Shown: positions 32,674 through 44,655 of the stretch, in pieces
How the letters are laid out: each line of letters starts with the position of its first letter
Numbering within the stretch: the stretch's first letter is position 1
NCBI GenBank assembly: GCA_022495005.1
Contig: JAGYXB010000962.1
Span: 682,001 to 746,000 of the forward strand
DNA: 64,000 nucleotides
Direction: 5' to 3'
Origin: Rhyacophila brunnea
Lineage: Eukaryota > Arthropoda > Insecta > Trichoptera > Rhyacophilidae
Notes under the pieces: generated by a model
The model's input: the letters and a program-made list of their open reading frames with translations, nothing else
Told to the model about the DNA's origin: nothing
Database searches by the model: none
Made by a program: the position numbers and the translations under genes

Positions 32674-32745
32674 TAGTTGAATAGTGGAAAAAAATGAAAT
32701 AATACAAAACTTAAATCCATTAGAATTTTATATTATATATTATTA

Positions 32746-34599
32746 CTAGCTGACCCGGCAAACGTTGTTCTGCCCTAGTGAATATTTTGGTTGTTAAATA
32801 AAAAATAACGAATGTATCGTAAGTGTGTGGGGATGGGATCTATGACAGAAAGAGGAATAGAGCGCTGTAGACGATGACCGCCGATAAAAACAAAAAAACA
32901 TCAACCATTCATTTTCTCAATTCAAAATGAGTAATGATGTTCATAATGAATGAATTACCTGTGACAGGATCTCGTTATTTAATGTTTATGCAATATCCGT
33001 CTTGTCCCTTCCAGAAAATTAGCGGATATTGGAGAGCGTCGTATGAACGGTGTGTGTCAGCGATGAATTCCAGATTATTGTTTCTTCTTCGAATCACGAT
33101 TTCTCGCGTCGATGTGCGGTCGCCAACCATGATTCCAGCAATGTCGTCAACAACAGGCACATTGAATCGACGCACGTGCTCTCCAGCTAGTGTTTTATCA
33201 GGATTGATGACAATAGCGTGATTGTCACTTTGCAATTCGTGCACGTGTGCTTTGAAGAATTTCAATAATTCATTGTGCTCATTCAACAGGGCGTCCAGTT
33301 CGCCGACGATGCGCCTGGCATTAGGCCTCAATAATTGAGGCTATTGTAGCCGCAATGTGCATCCACATGATTGATGTCCTTACCGCCCATGAAGTAGATT
33401 TGTAAAAATTTATGTGGTTCGTTTGGCATTGGCAGCAATGAGCCTACTTTGTGGTATACTAGGCCTTTGATTTTGAACGTAGAATGGAATTGTTGACCAT
33501 TTGCCGCAGTATTGTGAACTATTTCTGTTGCTAAAAACGAAGTGATTTGGAAGCATGAATTGAATGTGCGAATGGACTTCAGGAACAGGTTTGAATCTGA
33601 AACCGTGCCGATGAGCAAGCCGTTCAATGGTTCTGGTGGTATCTCAATTTCTGGTTTGCACTTCACATCCCGGCTGACTCTTGTTTGAATTTGAGCGCAT
33701 AACAATGGGGACATTCTTTGTCCATAGCACCAATCAGCACTTTCGGATGAGCGGAATATTCAATATCTGGCTCGTACTCGAATGCGAGACGAAGGAACGA
33801 AGCGGATATAAATGTTCGATGTACTTGTTGGCGTTGTCGGTCATTTGCTCTGCGTGTGTTAACTACGAACTGGCGCGCTTGGCTCCGTTCCAATTGTCGT
33901 TGATTTCGTTCAGCTCGTGCCTCTTGTGATTTCGTTCAGCATGTGCCTCTTGTGATTGAGATGCACGCAATTGCGACATGCTTACACGCACATTTTTGTT
34001 ATCTTGTTGGATTTGTTCGTCTGTTCTTTCTGCTCTACTATTTCGCATGTTTGTTGCTTTATTCGTTCGACGGCCCAAATGGCCTCCCTTGCGTCTTGCT
34101 GGCATTGTGACTTTGATACACGCACATAAAAATAGATAAATTAAAATAAATCGTACAAAATTTTGCACGCACTGCGTTGTGATATGCCGAATGAAATGTC
34201 AAAATGACGCGACGCTTCTCTTGAATTCTTCTCGGACGTAGCGCCATCTGTCATTCAACAACATAAATAATTTCGTTCTGTTTGAAATACGAACGACGGT
34301 TAAATTTGTTCATACAAAAATAATATAATCGCGATTAAAAAATGGGAGGGTGGGGGGAGGAGGGTGAAAATTTGGAGTTATAGGTATTTTTTATGCCAAA
34401 TAATAAAAAAATTGTCAAAAATAAAAGAATTTTTTTCTGGATAGAGATACCCTAATCACCTAGCGGTATGAAATATACTTGTTGACCTATTCTCATACCT
34501 AACAGATATACATAAAAAAAATCATAAAAATCGGTCGAGCCATTTCGGAGGAGTTTGACCACAAACATCGTGACACGAGATTTTTATATAAGATAGAGA
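32746..34599 (-). mobile_element. Helitron, decayed, carrying a partial Rep/helicase N-terminal domain
   Basis: On the minus strand the element starts TCTCTATCTTATATAAAAAT after an A and ends GCCGGGTCAGCTAG before a T, i.e. 5' TC, 3' CTAG and A/T insertion site as required for Helitrons. These termini are widespread in lepidopteran Helitrons. 1854 bp. The HUH nuclease and helicase core are absent, so it is non-autonomous through internal deletion. Confidence 0.88.
32975..34105 (-). pseudogene. Helitron Rep/helicase N-terminal region (Helitron_like_N), broken
   Basis: Four consecutive minus-strand pieces. (1) From the methionine at 34105: MPARRKGGHLGRRTNKATNM and a basic, Arg/Gln-rich leader. 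(2) 33893-33666: CPHCYALKFKQESAGM, the zinc-like CPHCxAxKFxxE motif. (3) 33714-33328: IPPEPLNGLLIG, FKIKGLVYHKVGSLLPMPNE, PHKFLQIYFMGG, the Helitron_like_N hallmark. (4) 33331-32975: ELDALLNEHNELL, HAIVINPDKTLAGEHVRRFN, IMVGD and HRSYDALQYPLIFWKGQDGY. The joins need two frameshifts and one stop read-through. The downstream HUH and SF1 helicase regions are deleted. Confidence 0.92.
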
Positions 34600-35218
34600 T
34601 TATCTCTCCTGTGGGTAAGATTATAGTTTTATAGCAGGAACTGGATACCTAAGTAGGTATCTATTATAAGTATAAGTAAAAAACAAAACAAAAAGAAACT
34701 TTGTATTAAAACAAATAAGACAAACACGTTATATTATGAGCCTGTTGATAGACAAGTAGGTACTTCATATAAGAAAAAAACTCTGCAGAAGAATCAAATA
34801 TACGGGTACCAAAGTCCGTTGCGAACTTGTTTTCGTCCGTTGTGAAAACTTCGCAGAATACCTACGTCGGGAGCGAGCTTGAATAATAATTAGCATAAAA
34901 TGGTTTGGTTATCTAATAATGCCTTCTTGTTTACCTGATATTTTGTGCATGCTGTCCGCGAATTAATGCAAATCGCCATTTCGATAACAATTTGCATTCC
35001 GCACATCGCGGCAACAAATAATTAATCCTTGGCCTTTGATCACAACTATACGGCTTGATTTACAAAACCGTTTTCACTCATTAATAAAATTTGGCACTTT
35101 CTTTTATACACATTGTCTTATTATAATAATTATTTTGTTTCATTTTAATTACATAACTTTGTTTGTAGACCGTAAAGCACTTTCATTTATGAACAATATA
35201 CCTAATATACTTATAATA
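34600..35218. other. No recognisable feature
   Basis: AT-rich; a 62-codon open frame at 35036-35224 is not recognised. Confidence 0.4.
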
Positions 35219-35712
35219 AAATAATTACAAGATAAAAATAACTTTTTATATACCACGTTTTTAAATTTTCTGTTGAATCATATAAACTTGACAATTCTAT
35301 GTATAAATAATTTAAGACAATTAATAAGGCAATTGTCAACAAATCATTTTTTTGGTATTTTGCAACAAATATGGACTACTGAAATGTCATTTTGATTTCC
35401 ATAGTAACGCACGTATATATTAATAATTTAGTTGCTAGGACCACCCACTTAGCAACCAATAATAGTGGATTGGATGACGGATTTCTTCCGAAATAACTTT
35501 TCATACAAAACAGAATTAACTGAAAATTAATTCAATTCCACTTAAAGATGGCTAAAAGTATTAAAATAATGCATTGGCATCGTGTTCTGATATATTCTAA
35601 AAGTTTCAAATGTCTAGTTAGTCGGGAAGTTAGTTAAAAATCGATTGCAAGATTTGTACTGGATAAACAACCACCAGACAAAGAAGAATACGAGCTAAGA
35701 AAAACGTAGTAA
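35219..35712 (+). repeat. MITE family B, copy 6 (full length)
   Basis: AATAATTACAAGATAAAAAT to AAGAAAAACGTAGTAA; a complete family representative. Contains the inner palindrome GTTGCTAGGACCACCCACTT then AGCAACC. Confidence 0.88.
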
Positions 35713-35727
35713 TGAACACTATTGTAA

Positions 35728-36490
35728 GCAGGTAAGATACTTCGGGAGAGTAACAAGAGATAGCGGAAAAGAGACCGAGCGAGACAAACCGGTACGACGG
35801 ATGCTATGTAAACATTGTCGGCGATAGCGACCTATACCTACAATACGTCTCTATATTCACTTAGAATTTTCGTTAATGAACGATATCTGAAATTATCAGT
35901 TTGTAAGTAGATTAGAATTCGGTGTTTCTCAACTGGTGGTCCGTGAATTCAGCGTCCAAATGCCTATGCTGAAAACTCCAATAAAATCTTCAAAACCCAT
36001 GAACCTGCAACTGTTTGTGAATTGTGTTTTTGTTCTTTAAATAGATTCATGGTTTTACGTGATGAAATCAACCGCGATCAGACAACATTAAATGTCACGA
36101 TACCTATCTATAAATATTATTTTTTATTTCTGTTAGCGGTCCTCAAAACGTTTCTCCGATTTTCAGTGGCCCGCAGGTGTAAAAAGGTTGAGAACTGTTA
36201 AGATAATTCGTGAGGGCACAAGAAAAAATGAATGAGTCAATCCAGTACGACAGAATCTACGTAAACACTATCGGCGATAGTGAACATAATATAAATACTA
36301 TCTGACTAGGCAACTTTCATTAAATGCATTGTAAGTAAAGTTCGATAGTTCGGACAGGAAACGAAAAATATCGGTAGGGGGCCGATAACAACCCGATATG
36401 AATGAAGATATGTAAACACTGCCGGCAATAGCGTCCACGTGTAATATATCTACAAATATTGAACATTAATTTATGTAAACAGATACCTAC
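35728..36490. repeat. Three diverged tandem units, interrupted by a hAT
   Basis: The core GTAAACAYTRYCGGCRATAG occurs at 35809, 36261 and 36412, each preceded by a CGA-rich and followed by an AT-rich segment. Spacing between units 2 and 3 is 151 bp; between 1 and 2 it is 174 bp once the 278-bp hAT insertion is removed. A small old satellite-like array or a repeat element with internal repeats. Confidence 0.6.
35920..36197 (+). repeat. Short hAT-type element
   Basis: CGGTGTTTCTCAACTGGTGG at the left and AAAAAGGTTGAGAACTG at the right are inverted, with GGTCCGTG/TGGCCCGCAG inside, as in hAT elements of the Charlie/SCAND3 kind. Flanks TTAGAATT and TTAAGATA are not an exact duplication. 278 bp, non-coding. 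Confidence 0.65.
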
Positions 36491-37102
36491 CTAGTAGGTA
36501 GGTCCCTACTTTTGTGATAGGTATTTAAACAATACATTTCTATCTATAGGTATCTATAGACCTATAGGGCACAAAATATTCTTTAACAGATTAAAAAGAA
36601 AATAAAAAATTAAGATTAATGATCTCGACATTCATTCTCTCTATAAAAAACTAATTAGAAAACCAGTCTACTATATAGATTCTGGCAAGAATTAGGTATG
36701 TTCCTACTAATTTAAGTTATATTTTTCTTATATTATTTGGGTCAAGGAAAATTGACAATTAGTTACACCAGATTTTTACACAGTTCTTTTAAGTATACTT
36801 CACGGTTATTGAATTAAGGAAAACAATAATATAATGAAAAACTCCACTCGTGTAACCGGGAATACAAAAAAAAATTGGAAATGGGTTGCCTACTGGGCAT
36901 TCAACATTGGTGATATTTGAGGACACTATGCACGTTTTGTGTTTCTTGTGTTTCACTGACACTCAAATATTTTTTTTTAATTACTAATTATGAAGTACCT
37001 AATGTTTTTTAATAAGCCTTTGAATATATTAGCGCGTCCAAATATCCTTGTAGTTAATTGTCCGGCATCGTTTACGGGTATTTTGGTATTGAAATTATTC
37101 CT
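36491..37102. other. No gene; weak family F trace
   Basis: 36840-36960 holds GGTTGCCTACTGGGCATTCA then ACATTGGTGATATTTGAGGA, resembling family F half copies. The rest is AT-rich. Confidence 0.35.
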
Positions 37103-37380
37103 GCGCATCTATTCTATACACAAGACTGCTATCTGCCGCTATCGAGTGTAGTTTTTCTATTTTTGTATTGAAGTATTATAATTTTTACAATAAGTTGGTT
37201 GTAATTTTTAGAATAAGTGCTGTTTTAACAGCGTCTCTCTTGGTTGTGCTAACTTTTAGAGCGAGATAAGTCAGTTTAGACGGCTTACTTATTGTAACAA
37301 TTATAATACCTCAATACAAACATATGATAAACTACCCTCGATAACCGCCGATAGCAGTCTTGAGTATATAATAGATGCGC
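37103..37380. repeat. MITE with 52-bp TIRs and internal hairpins
   Basis: Left GCGCATCTATTCTATACACA through GCTATCTGCCGCTATCGAG; right, reversed, GCGCATCTATTATATACTCA through GCTATCGGCGGTTATCGAG. Internal TTACAATAAGT... and ACTTATTGTAACA blocks are inverted, and CTGTTTTAACAGCGTCTCTC resembles the centre of 61550-61862, so the two are related. Confidence 0.75.
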
Positions 37381-38637
37381 TTGTCTTATTTCAGACTGTT
37401 TTATTTGAATTAAAAACTACAGAGAAGTAAGCATTTAGACTGGGATATGGTCATAAATCAAATCTGGGCTCAATGTTTCAACTCACTTCCGAGCGCACAT
37501 ACTAGAGCTAGACCGTAACGGACAGTGACGTCACGCAGCTATCCGAAACGAATGAAAATGCAGATCTGCACTCGCCGATGCGACATTTGCGTCTTTTTTG
37601 CAACAAGCAATGTTTTATTCAACCAAAAATGTGCGGAAATACATTAACCTGATAACTCGTCAAAGCATGTACATATGTCGCGTCAGGCCATGGACGAGTT
37701 AACTCGGTAAAGTGACTAAAATACTGAAGTTGTGACGATCCTGTTTGTGTATATATTCTAAACAATATTCATCATTTTAGTGTGAAAATATTCACGATAA
37801 ACTCGAGAAACATGTTGATATTTCTATGCATATTTCATAATTTTTAAGGGATTTATTTTATTCCAAAAATAGCTGGCCTACAAGTTTAGTAGTGTCCACC
37901 TAGTAAAAATTGGCTGGCAGTGATAAGGTTTACATGTGTGTTGTGAATGACAACAAAATCACATCGATAAATTCGACGTGTTGCAGTCGGGACGAGTTTA
38001 TATGTGGGACCAGGCCAAAGTATGGATAACGACAATTTAATAGGTAGGTAACACCCAGCAATTAAAATTCAGTTGATAAGACAAACCTACTGATACACAT
38101 ACCGTATGTTTCTATGGAGATACGATAACCGATAAGCCTTATCACAGTAACACTGTGATACTTTATTTAAAATTTGTTTCGCGGTTATTTTCTAAAAAAA
38201 TTAATTCTTTTTCATAGCGCCGTACCGGATACCAACAAGGTCCTTTCAATAATGCACTTTCGTTGCTTTTTTTAACTTTAGATACAAATAGAATCCAAAC
38301 AACAACGGGCTTTGGTATTGCCAATTTATTAATATACTTAGAGAAAAATAACAGAACAATAAAACGGATCCCAATAAGGATAAAACTAGGTAACATTTAT
38401 AAAAGAAAAAAGACAACTGTTATGAATCAAAGGGAGAGAGATACTAGGCGCAAACTGTATTGTCGTCGGTTTGCAGCGATTAAAACAGATTTGAATGTCC
38501 AAGTGGAACATATTTGCCAGTACAGAGACGCCAGGACAACTGGACATTTGGGCGCCGCACATATCTACAGAAAAATACGCATGATTTGAACCAGCAAGTA
38601 CCTATAATATATATTATCTACCTGTAATAAAGCGAGG
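37381..38637. other. No recognised gene; one 108-codon open frame
   Basis: 38263-38589 is the longest frame here; its C-terminal part (MNQRERDTRRKLYCRRFAAI) is basic and has no family I recognise. Without introns, promoter or homology it cannot be called a gene. A 9-bp hairpin TATCACAGT-AAC-ACTGTGATA is at 38140-38160. Confidence 0.3.
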
Positions 38638-38645
38638 TTTAGGGG

Positions 38646-38955
38646 CAGGGAACTCAGAAATAATGGGAACTGAAATAACTAACGGGTAAGGCGATAGCAG
38701 GTAACCGACTCGAGTAAGGAAGAATCCGGGTTAAACGTACACACGTGTCAAGAATACATTATACGTCGAATACTGAAAACTGCTCTCGTTTATGCATTTA
38801 CGCTCATTTAATGTTGGTGTATTACACACACTATTGCACGTGCATAATGTGTGCTTCATTTTCGTAGAACACTCACACATTCAAAACCCTGCATCAAGAT
38901 GCGGCGTATTGAATAATTATAGCCTATCCGTATTATATTTATTATCTGTTCTGTG
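38646..38955 (+). repeat. hAT-type MITE, family H, copy 4
   Basis: Starts CAGGGAACTCAGAAATAATG, ends TTATCTGTTCTGTG, flanked by exact 8-bp duplications TTTAGGGG (38638-38645 and 38956-38963). 310 bp. This copy fixes the element boundaries and the hAT assignment for the family. Confidence 0.93.
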
Positions 38956-38963
38956 TTTAGGGG

Positions 38964-40699
38964 GGTTGCAGAAATTTATGGTGTGCTTTCAAATGCAGTT
39001 TCTGAGTGAGACTGTAGTAAGGTTTAATTCTTGACTAGATAAATTTGAACACGTGTTAAAAATACGACTGTACCACAATAGGTAGGTAACAAAATTTGTC
39101 ACTTAAACGAAACGCAAATACAATAATCGTAATATTTGGACGGGTTTTATATTTCTCGTGCCCTGACCGTCATTTCAGTAGTAAACCGAAAAAAACTTTT
39201 AAACTATTAGTAATTTTTCACGCATTTGGTTATCTGTAGTGACGCCTAGGTGTCCGTCGCCTAGTCGGCGGCACCGTATCGTCTCATTATCAATTTGTTT
39301 GTTGTGCACGATTCATAAGAATCGTTGCAGGGATCTACTAAGCTTTTGGTAGCAGAAGATACCAAAAGACTATTCACCAATCAACCAGCACTGATCCTAC
39401 TAATCAGAAAACAATATGTTATAATACACGGAATACAATAACATACAATGCTGCGTGTTAATCATTGATTGTTTAACGTAGTTATTGATTTAGTTGTTTT
39501 AAGTAAACAATTAATTATGTTATTATTTGAAAGAAAACATTGAAAAGTATACAATGATGCTTAGATACTAAACACCGAATATGCGTAGTAAGGAACTAAC
39601 GTATCGGATGTAATAATAATTAATGCAAGTCGCATAACACTATGAATCCGGCATTCGCGGATAAACACTTCACAAAATGCGCAGTTTAAAATAAAGAAGA
39701 AAACAAACTTCACAATGACCATAGACACCGAGATAAAAATTGCGCGCGAAATCGCCGCAGTGCTACCACGTGCAACGCGTTCCGAATTCAAAATGGAACT
39801 AACGAATGAATAAATAGCACGAACGGCTTCGCGTCCCGGTCGTGGAATAATCGGAAAAATATATAAAAAATGCCGGCCACATCGATAAGTAGAAGAGTGT
39901 ATCGCTCGGTTGGGGCGGGTGATGGTGTAAGATTCCAGATATTCTTATTATTATTATCATGGCCGAGACAGGGAAATCTGAGGGACTTGCGACGCACGTA
40001 GGCGATAGTCGGCCTTTTATTATTATCTACGGCAGAGATTGCCAAAATGTGCCAAGTCGTAAACGTACTATACCGCTATGAGACTGGTGATTTTTTCGAC
40101 GTGATGTTCCTCGCAACTATGCACAATTTGACTATTATCATGGCATTACAACCCTTAGCAAGTCTGGCCTACTACAAAAACTTTACTACTCTTCGGTGAT
40201 CCAGCGTTTTACCGAGCATTTTTAAATCTCATGTGGCGCAGCAGTCACATTTCTCTTGCCCTAATGGGATGCGTACATAGCTCGTTAACTCTCAAGGTAT
40301 TTGCCGCACATTAAGCTAAACTGCTAAATAAACAGATGGATTGTTTCTATACAAAAATGTTACAAAATAGATTCTGAGAATATGTACTTAATAGATGCAT
40401 GTATAACACGTCATAACACATCATCGTGACATTTTTTCATAACGGTTATTCGCCGCACTACTATAGGCAATAAAAATGATAATAAGTATACATATTATTA
40501 TGTATACGAGAACTTGCCTCGTTTTAATAATCGATCTATGCTCCGCACCTACCTATAATTCTTGTATTTAGCTAACCTCGCATAGGTTTGACGCGTATAT
40601 GCGTCATTTTTGACATCTAACTTAAACAATCGATAGTTGAAATTATTTAAAATCACAACGATGGGTCCTCACCTCAATCGAGTAGTCGATACTAATACC
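38964..40699. other. No recognisable gene
   Basis: About 1.7 kb. Minus-strand frames of 76 and 85 codons (39561-39791, 39788-40045) run through a GC-richer stretch (39720-40030) that also holds TTTTTTATATATTTTTC on the minus strand. No family recognised; a host exon or promoter cannot be excluded. Confidence 0.35.
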
Positions 40700-40703
40700 C
40701 TAT

Positions 40704-40862
40704 TTACGCGTGCATGGATTTACTGCTGACAGTGATTAATTCAGAAACTTCGGAACTTTATTGATTCATGCATGCAATTTTGCCAACTGCAGGACAATAC
40801 ACTTTCTTGTTATGGCCGGGATATATTTACGCACTATTGCTGGCAGTAAATCCATGCACGTG
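40704..40862. repeat. Inverted repeat with 18-bp perfect arms
   Basis: CGTGCATGGATTTACTGC (40710-40727) and GCAGTAAATCCATGCACG (40844-40861), with TGACAG versus TTGCTG imperfect extensions. Probably the core of a small fold-back MITE; no target duplication identified. Confidence 0.5.
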
Positions 40863-42084
40863 TACGGGCGCTATAATGGCGATTTGACCCTGACTTTCGA
40901 GTTTATCAGTTATATATGTCGATTTAATAATCCCCTAGTCTGTCCACCAAAGTCAGTAGCTAAACTGTAGGCACATTATTGAACACACTGCGATGGGTTG
41001 TCACATTATAGGTTTTATCCAGTCCTGCGTGCTGGGCATAATACATTCATATTCTTCAAACCTCACAAATCTAAAGCACGTCTATTCACTCTTTTCACCT
41101 TACCGATGTAACGATTGACGAAGCAATATGGTCGAATGTGTGTTGCGCGGTGTATAGAGCGATGAAAGATGCTACGACGTGTGGTTCGCCATGGGCGTAC
41201 AGCGTAGGCGCGTTCGGCGGAGCGTTGACCGGCGCGCGCAACTCAAACGTATAACCCTGTGTGAAAATGTTCGTAGACAATGTCTTTTTTTTTGATACGT
41301 TAACATGGTTATACGTTTGCGCCTACGCTGGATGGGGCATTAGTTTCACATATGAACCGCTGTGTGAGAAAAGTGGATTTTTAGAGAAGTTGCAGTAATG
41401 CCACTGTTTTCGACAAATGTATTGGCTATGAAGCAAGAGCGGAATATCATCGCTTGTAGATACATTATTAAATAATTGTGATGACCTCCCCTACCTTGTA
41501 GCTTTTCCTACTGGATAGGTACATTGCTGTGTAAATTATCAGACTGACAAACAGACATGTTGTAAGATGCATTCACATTATGTGATAGCGATAGATAGAT
41601 ATACTATTCATCAATCGTTCTCTCAATAGATGTGGTTAGTGGTTGTTGGTAATCCGCACAAGGATACATCATGCCGATCTAAATGGGCTCGCGGAAACGG
41701 AAAGCTTTGCAAGCGCAGGTTAGCACGAGACACATCGCGTAACCCTGAACTCGCGCGGCGGCCATTTTTGTTTATTGAAATGAGAACGCCGACGCCGCGC
41801 GGGAAATCGGTGACATTGACACTACTCCAACTGCGTTAAAAAATACATTTCATTACTTTATTCCGCATCGAAGGACTTTGCTGCACTCAAAATATACAGG
41901 AATACGATTAATGAAAGAAATATGCATTTCGCTTTGTGAAGACAATGTCAGTAAGACTTCCGCAAATAATATAACGATAGGATACTCGTTCATGTATAAT
42001 GTTAATATCAGTAAGCACATCACTATTTTTATTAGGAGGTTATCCTTATAAATATGATATATTTTATATAAGTTTTCAAGAAAA
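40863..42084. other. No gene; imperfect inverted repeat and GC-rich patch
   Basis: CAGCGTAGGCGC (41201-41212) and GCGCCTACGCTG (41320-41331), with CAAACGTATAACC inverted as GGTTATACGTTTG inside, suggest a decayed MITE at about 41190-41335. A GC-rich patch at 41690-41820 contains CGGCGGCCATTTTTG; possible regulatory DNA, unsupported. Confidence 0.45.
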
Positions 42085-42500
42085 TCTCCCTGGTTAACAA
42101 AATTTCAATTCAATTCAATTTAAATTTATTTATTTTACATATTGTGGTCATCACAAATTTTAAGTTTAAGACGTTCACAACGTGACATTTAGAAACAAAG
42201 AAATATTATTAAAACAGTATTAGGTACATAAAAAAAGAGATAGATCAGTATTAACTTATTCTACAGAAGAAATGTGTAAATACAAATAAAAATATATAAA
42301 TAAAGTATATACCTATGTACAAGGAAGTACACCGGATGAGTTAAGCAGACCCTATTTTAAGAATTTATAAAACAACATCCACCGACACTCACCCTCACGT
42401 AGATGGAATATATCAACATCCGAAGCGATTTGGTTGAACAGAGTTATTGCCCTCCCAATTGGCATCACCAATGGCAGGTTAGTTCTGCTCCTCGGGAGAA
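42085..42500 (-). mobile_element. LINE 3' UTR fragment
   Basis: On the minus strand it carries CAAATCGCTTCGGATGTTGA, ATAGGGTCTGCTTAACTCAT and CCGGTGTACTTCC and ends in an A/T-rich tail TTGAATTGAATTGAAATTTT. The same sequence lies on the plus strand at 63290-63490. No coding part retained. Confidence 0.65.
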
Positions 42501-42739
42501 CAAACAAATGATGCTCCCGATTTCTAAGATAGTTAAATGTAAAATCATAGTAAAAAATAATGGCTATACCTACTTAAACGTGTGTAATTTTATTACATAC
42601 ATATTTACATTTAATATTTACATTACAATAATCTACTTATAAAAAAGTGACAATTAAGATTTAAAAATGCATTACACTCTATATGTAGGTACTTACCTAC
42701 TAGGCATGTCCAACACGTCGATCGAAGGATGGATTTTCT

Positions 42740-42933
42740 TCTAGAATTATGTATCTATTAATAACCATGTCCTTGCTTTTACGTACAAGGCGGTTTTTAG
42801 TAATTTTGAACAATCACAAACACCCAGGCTTCGAGAAAAACACATAAAAATTGTGTCCTTACCGGGAATCGAACCCAGAACTCTCGGGTGGAAGGCCAGC
42901 ACCTTACGCATTGCACACCACGAGAGACGCCTA
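42740..42933 (-). mobile_element. tRNA-derived SINE, family 2, copy c
   Basis: Minus-strand head AGGCGTCTCTCGTGGTGTGC with B box GGTTCGATTCC and the family body. AAGGATG near both ends (42724-42730 and 42933-42939) is a probable target duplication. Confidence 0.9.
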
Positions 42934-42939
42934 AGGATG

Positions 42940-43595
42940 TATATTGGTCGTGAAAATAGTGAAAAACTGTGCATATTCAGTTAATACCTATAATATGATT
43001 TGATGAGATTTTGAAGGGAAAGCTTGATTAATTCCCATTTTTATTTCCATAACCAACATACACGGAAGTCGTTTTCGATTTAACCATGAAAAAATTCGCG
43101 TGACATTGTCGTAGATTTTACTTAATTTGTGTTGCATCAATCACTGCATGATAACCACTTGAGTGAGAGAAAGAGAAGATGTGAATCCCCGCGCTTTCTC
43201 CTTATATATTTGGTATTTGCACAGTAGGCGAATAGTTTGACGATGAGTGCCCAAAAGAAGACAAAAACTCACGACAAATGGGATACTGAGGATTTTTTTG
43301 TGGCGGTGAAGTGTTATAGGTAATGAAACCTCAGTGACTTCAGCCAGATATAATACATTTTGTCCAAGGCCCAAGCTGAAGTATGAGAATGGGAGAGTGT
43401 GATTGGATCACTGCCAGTTTTCATACTCAATAGTTGGACATGCCGGCTCTGTACCTACCCGCCAAGAGTAAATTACTCCACATGGGGTGGGTAAACATAA
43501 AAAATTGGAGGGCAATGAAAGCCTAAAAAAATAATTATACAGATATAGTATAAACTAATAAACAGGAGGCACTGAGGCTTCCCTCAAGGCCTATG
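42940..43595. other. No recognisable feature
   Basis: A 77-codon minus-strand open frame (43141-43374) is not recognised. Confidence 0.35.
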
Positions 43596-44165
43596 TCACC
43601 TGTGATGATACTGTGTGGAGGATTCATCTAGGGAGAGGAAGCAGGGAACCTGAATCTTGAAGATACTCATATTGTAGGGAGGAGGGAAACCGATGGCTCT
43701 TGCAAACGATGTTCCTGTGGGTTTTCTTATAGATAACATGCTTTTATGTATATTCAGGAAGCCTTTCAACGAGTATCTGCCTTCAATGCCTGATTTAAAA
43801 GGAGTTGGATAATTATTTTTAACACCAACTTGATAAGACAAACGTCGGAGATCCATTTTTGTCAGGCCATAGAATTTCTTTTCTATTATAAGGATGTAGT
43901 CTACCAGTTGTTTTTCGTATTATTCACTAAAAACTGGTTTCCGTCCTATTTTCTTTAAGTTAAATTAAAGTAAAAGGTTCCACATCTTTTTCAGATACGA
44001 GTCGAAACAACGTAGTGCGTGCGACTTTGTAGTATTTGGCTGCCTTTAAATATCGCATCTTTACAGCTTAACAGCAGTAATAGCTTCAGCCCTGTTTTCC
44101 GAATCCCACTTCTTCCTTTTCTTCTACAAATTTTCTGATGACATCTCTGTTAAATGAAATGCGAC
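43596..44165 (-). pseudogene. pogo/Tigger-like transposase, N-terminal DNA-binding half, broken
   Basis: Minus-strand pieces in order: WDSENRAEAITAVKL, then in a shifted frame YLKAAKYYKVARTTLFRLVS (psq-type helix-turn-helix, pattern AA--Y-hPRTTL-RhV), then GRKPVFSE, LVDYILIIEKKFYGLTKMDL, RRLSYQVGVKNNYPTPF, and SIRKPTGTSFARAIGF (CENPB-type helix-turn-helix, pattern LSLR-PE-TS-ARA-GF). The last block lies in an 86-codon open frame (43596-43856). The catalytic DDE domain is absent. This is the usual architecture of pogo/Tigger transposases; at least two frame breaks make it inactive. Confidence 0.85.
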
Positions 44166-44655
44166 TAAGTAATTAAAAAAAAGGAATATAATTTGGAATA
44201 GTATTCCAAATTTGCATCATCCTCTGTATTCCGAAATAGCAACATTTATCCCATTAGATCATGTTCACACATCACATGTCAACGTGATACTAAATGCAAA
44301 AATAGAAGCAAACTATAAAAATATAACACTTTTTAATGTGCTTTCATATTATGTAGAATGAAAAACATTGTAGGTAATATAAGGCGATAACATCGGATTA
44401 CAAACTTACCGAAAAAGTTTCGACTGGAGCGACTTCTCAAAACACGTCAGCATTCATCCAAAAACACAGGAAATCTGCTATGTCGACCGAATTCAGGGCT
44501 TACAGTAATGGCGTACGATACTTATAAATATTGCCAGTAAATCTCGCTGTCATAGCAAGAAATACGGTGGTAATCCGAATTGCCAACAGTATTCCGAATA
44601 TGCTTCCTTTCCTCTACCTACCTATGACTGAAAAGGTGGAAACTACTTAGGTATG
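44166..44655. other. No recognisable feature
   Basis: Nothing recognised. Confidence 0.4.

Noticed and set aside
38263..38589. 108-codon open frame as a host gene
   Set aside because: No recognisable domain, no promoter or splice signals; length is within what AT-rich random sequence plus a repeat can give.
39561..40045. Two adjacent minus-strand frames with a hydrophobic stretch as a membrane protein gene
   Set aside because: The upstream frame begins with a non-ATG codon, the two frames differ, and no family is recognisable.
42703..43443. 12-bp inverted pair GGCATGTCCAAC / GTTGGACATGCC as possible TIRs of a 740-bp element
   Set aside because: No target duplication, no extension of the match, and the interval contains an independently inserted SINE.
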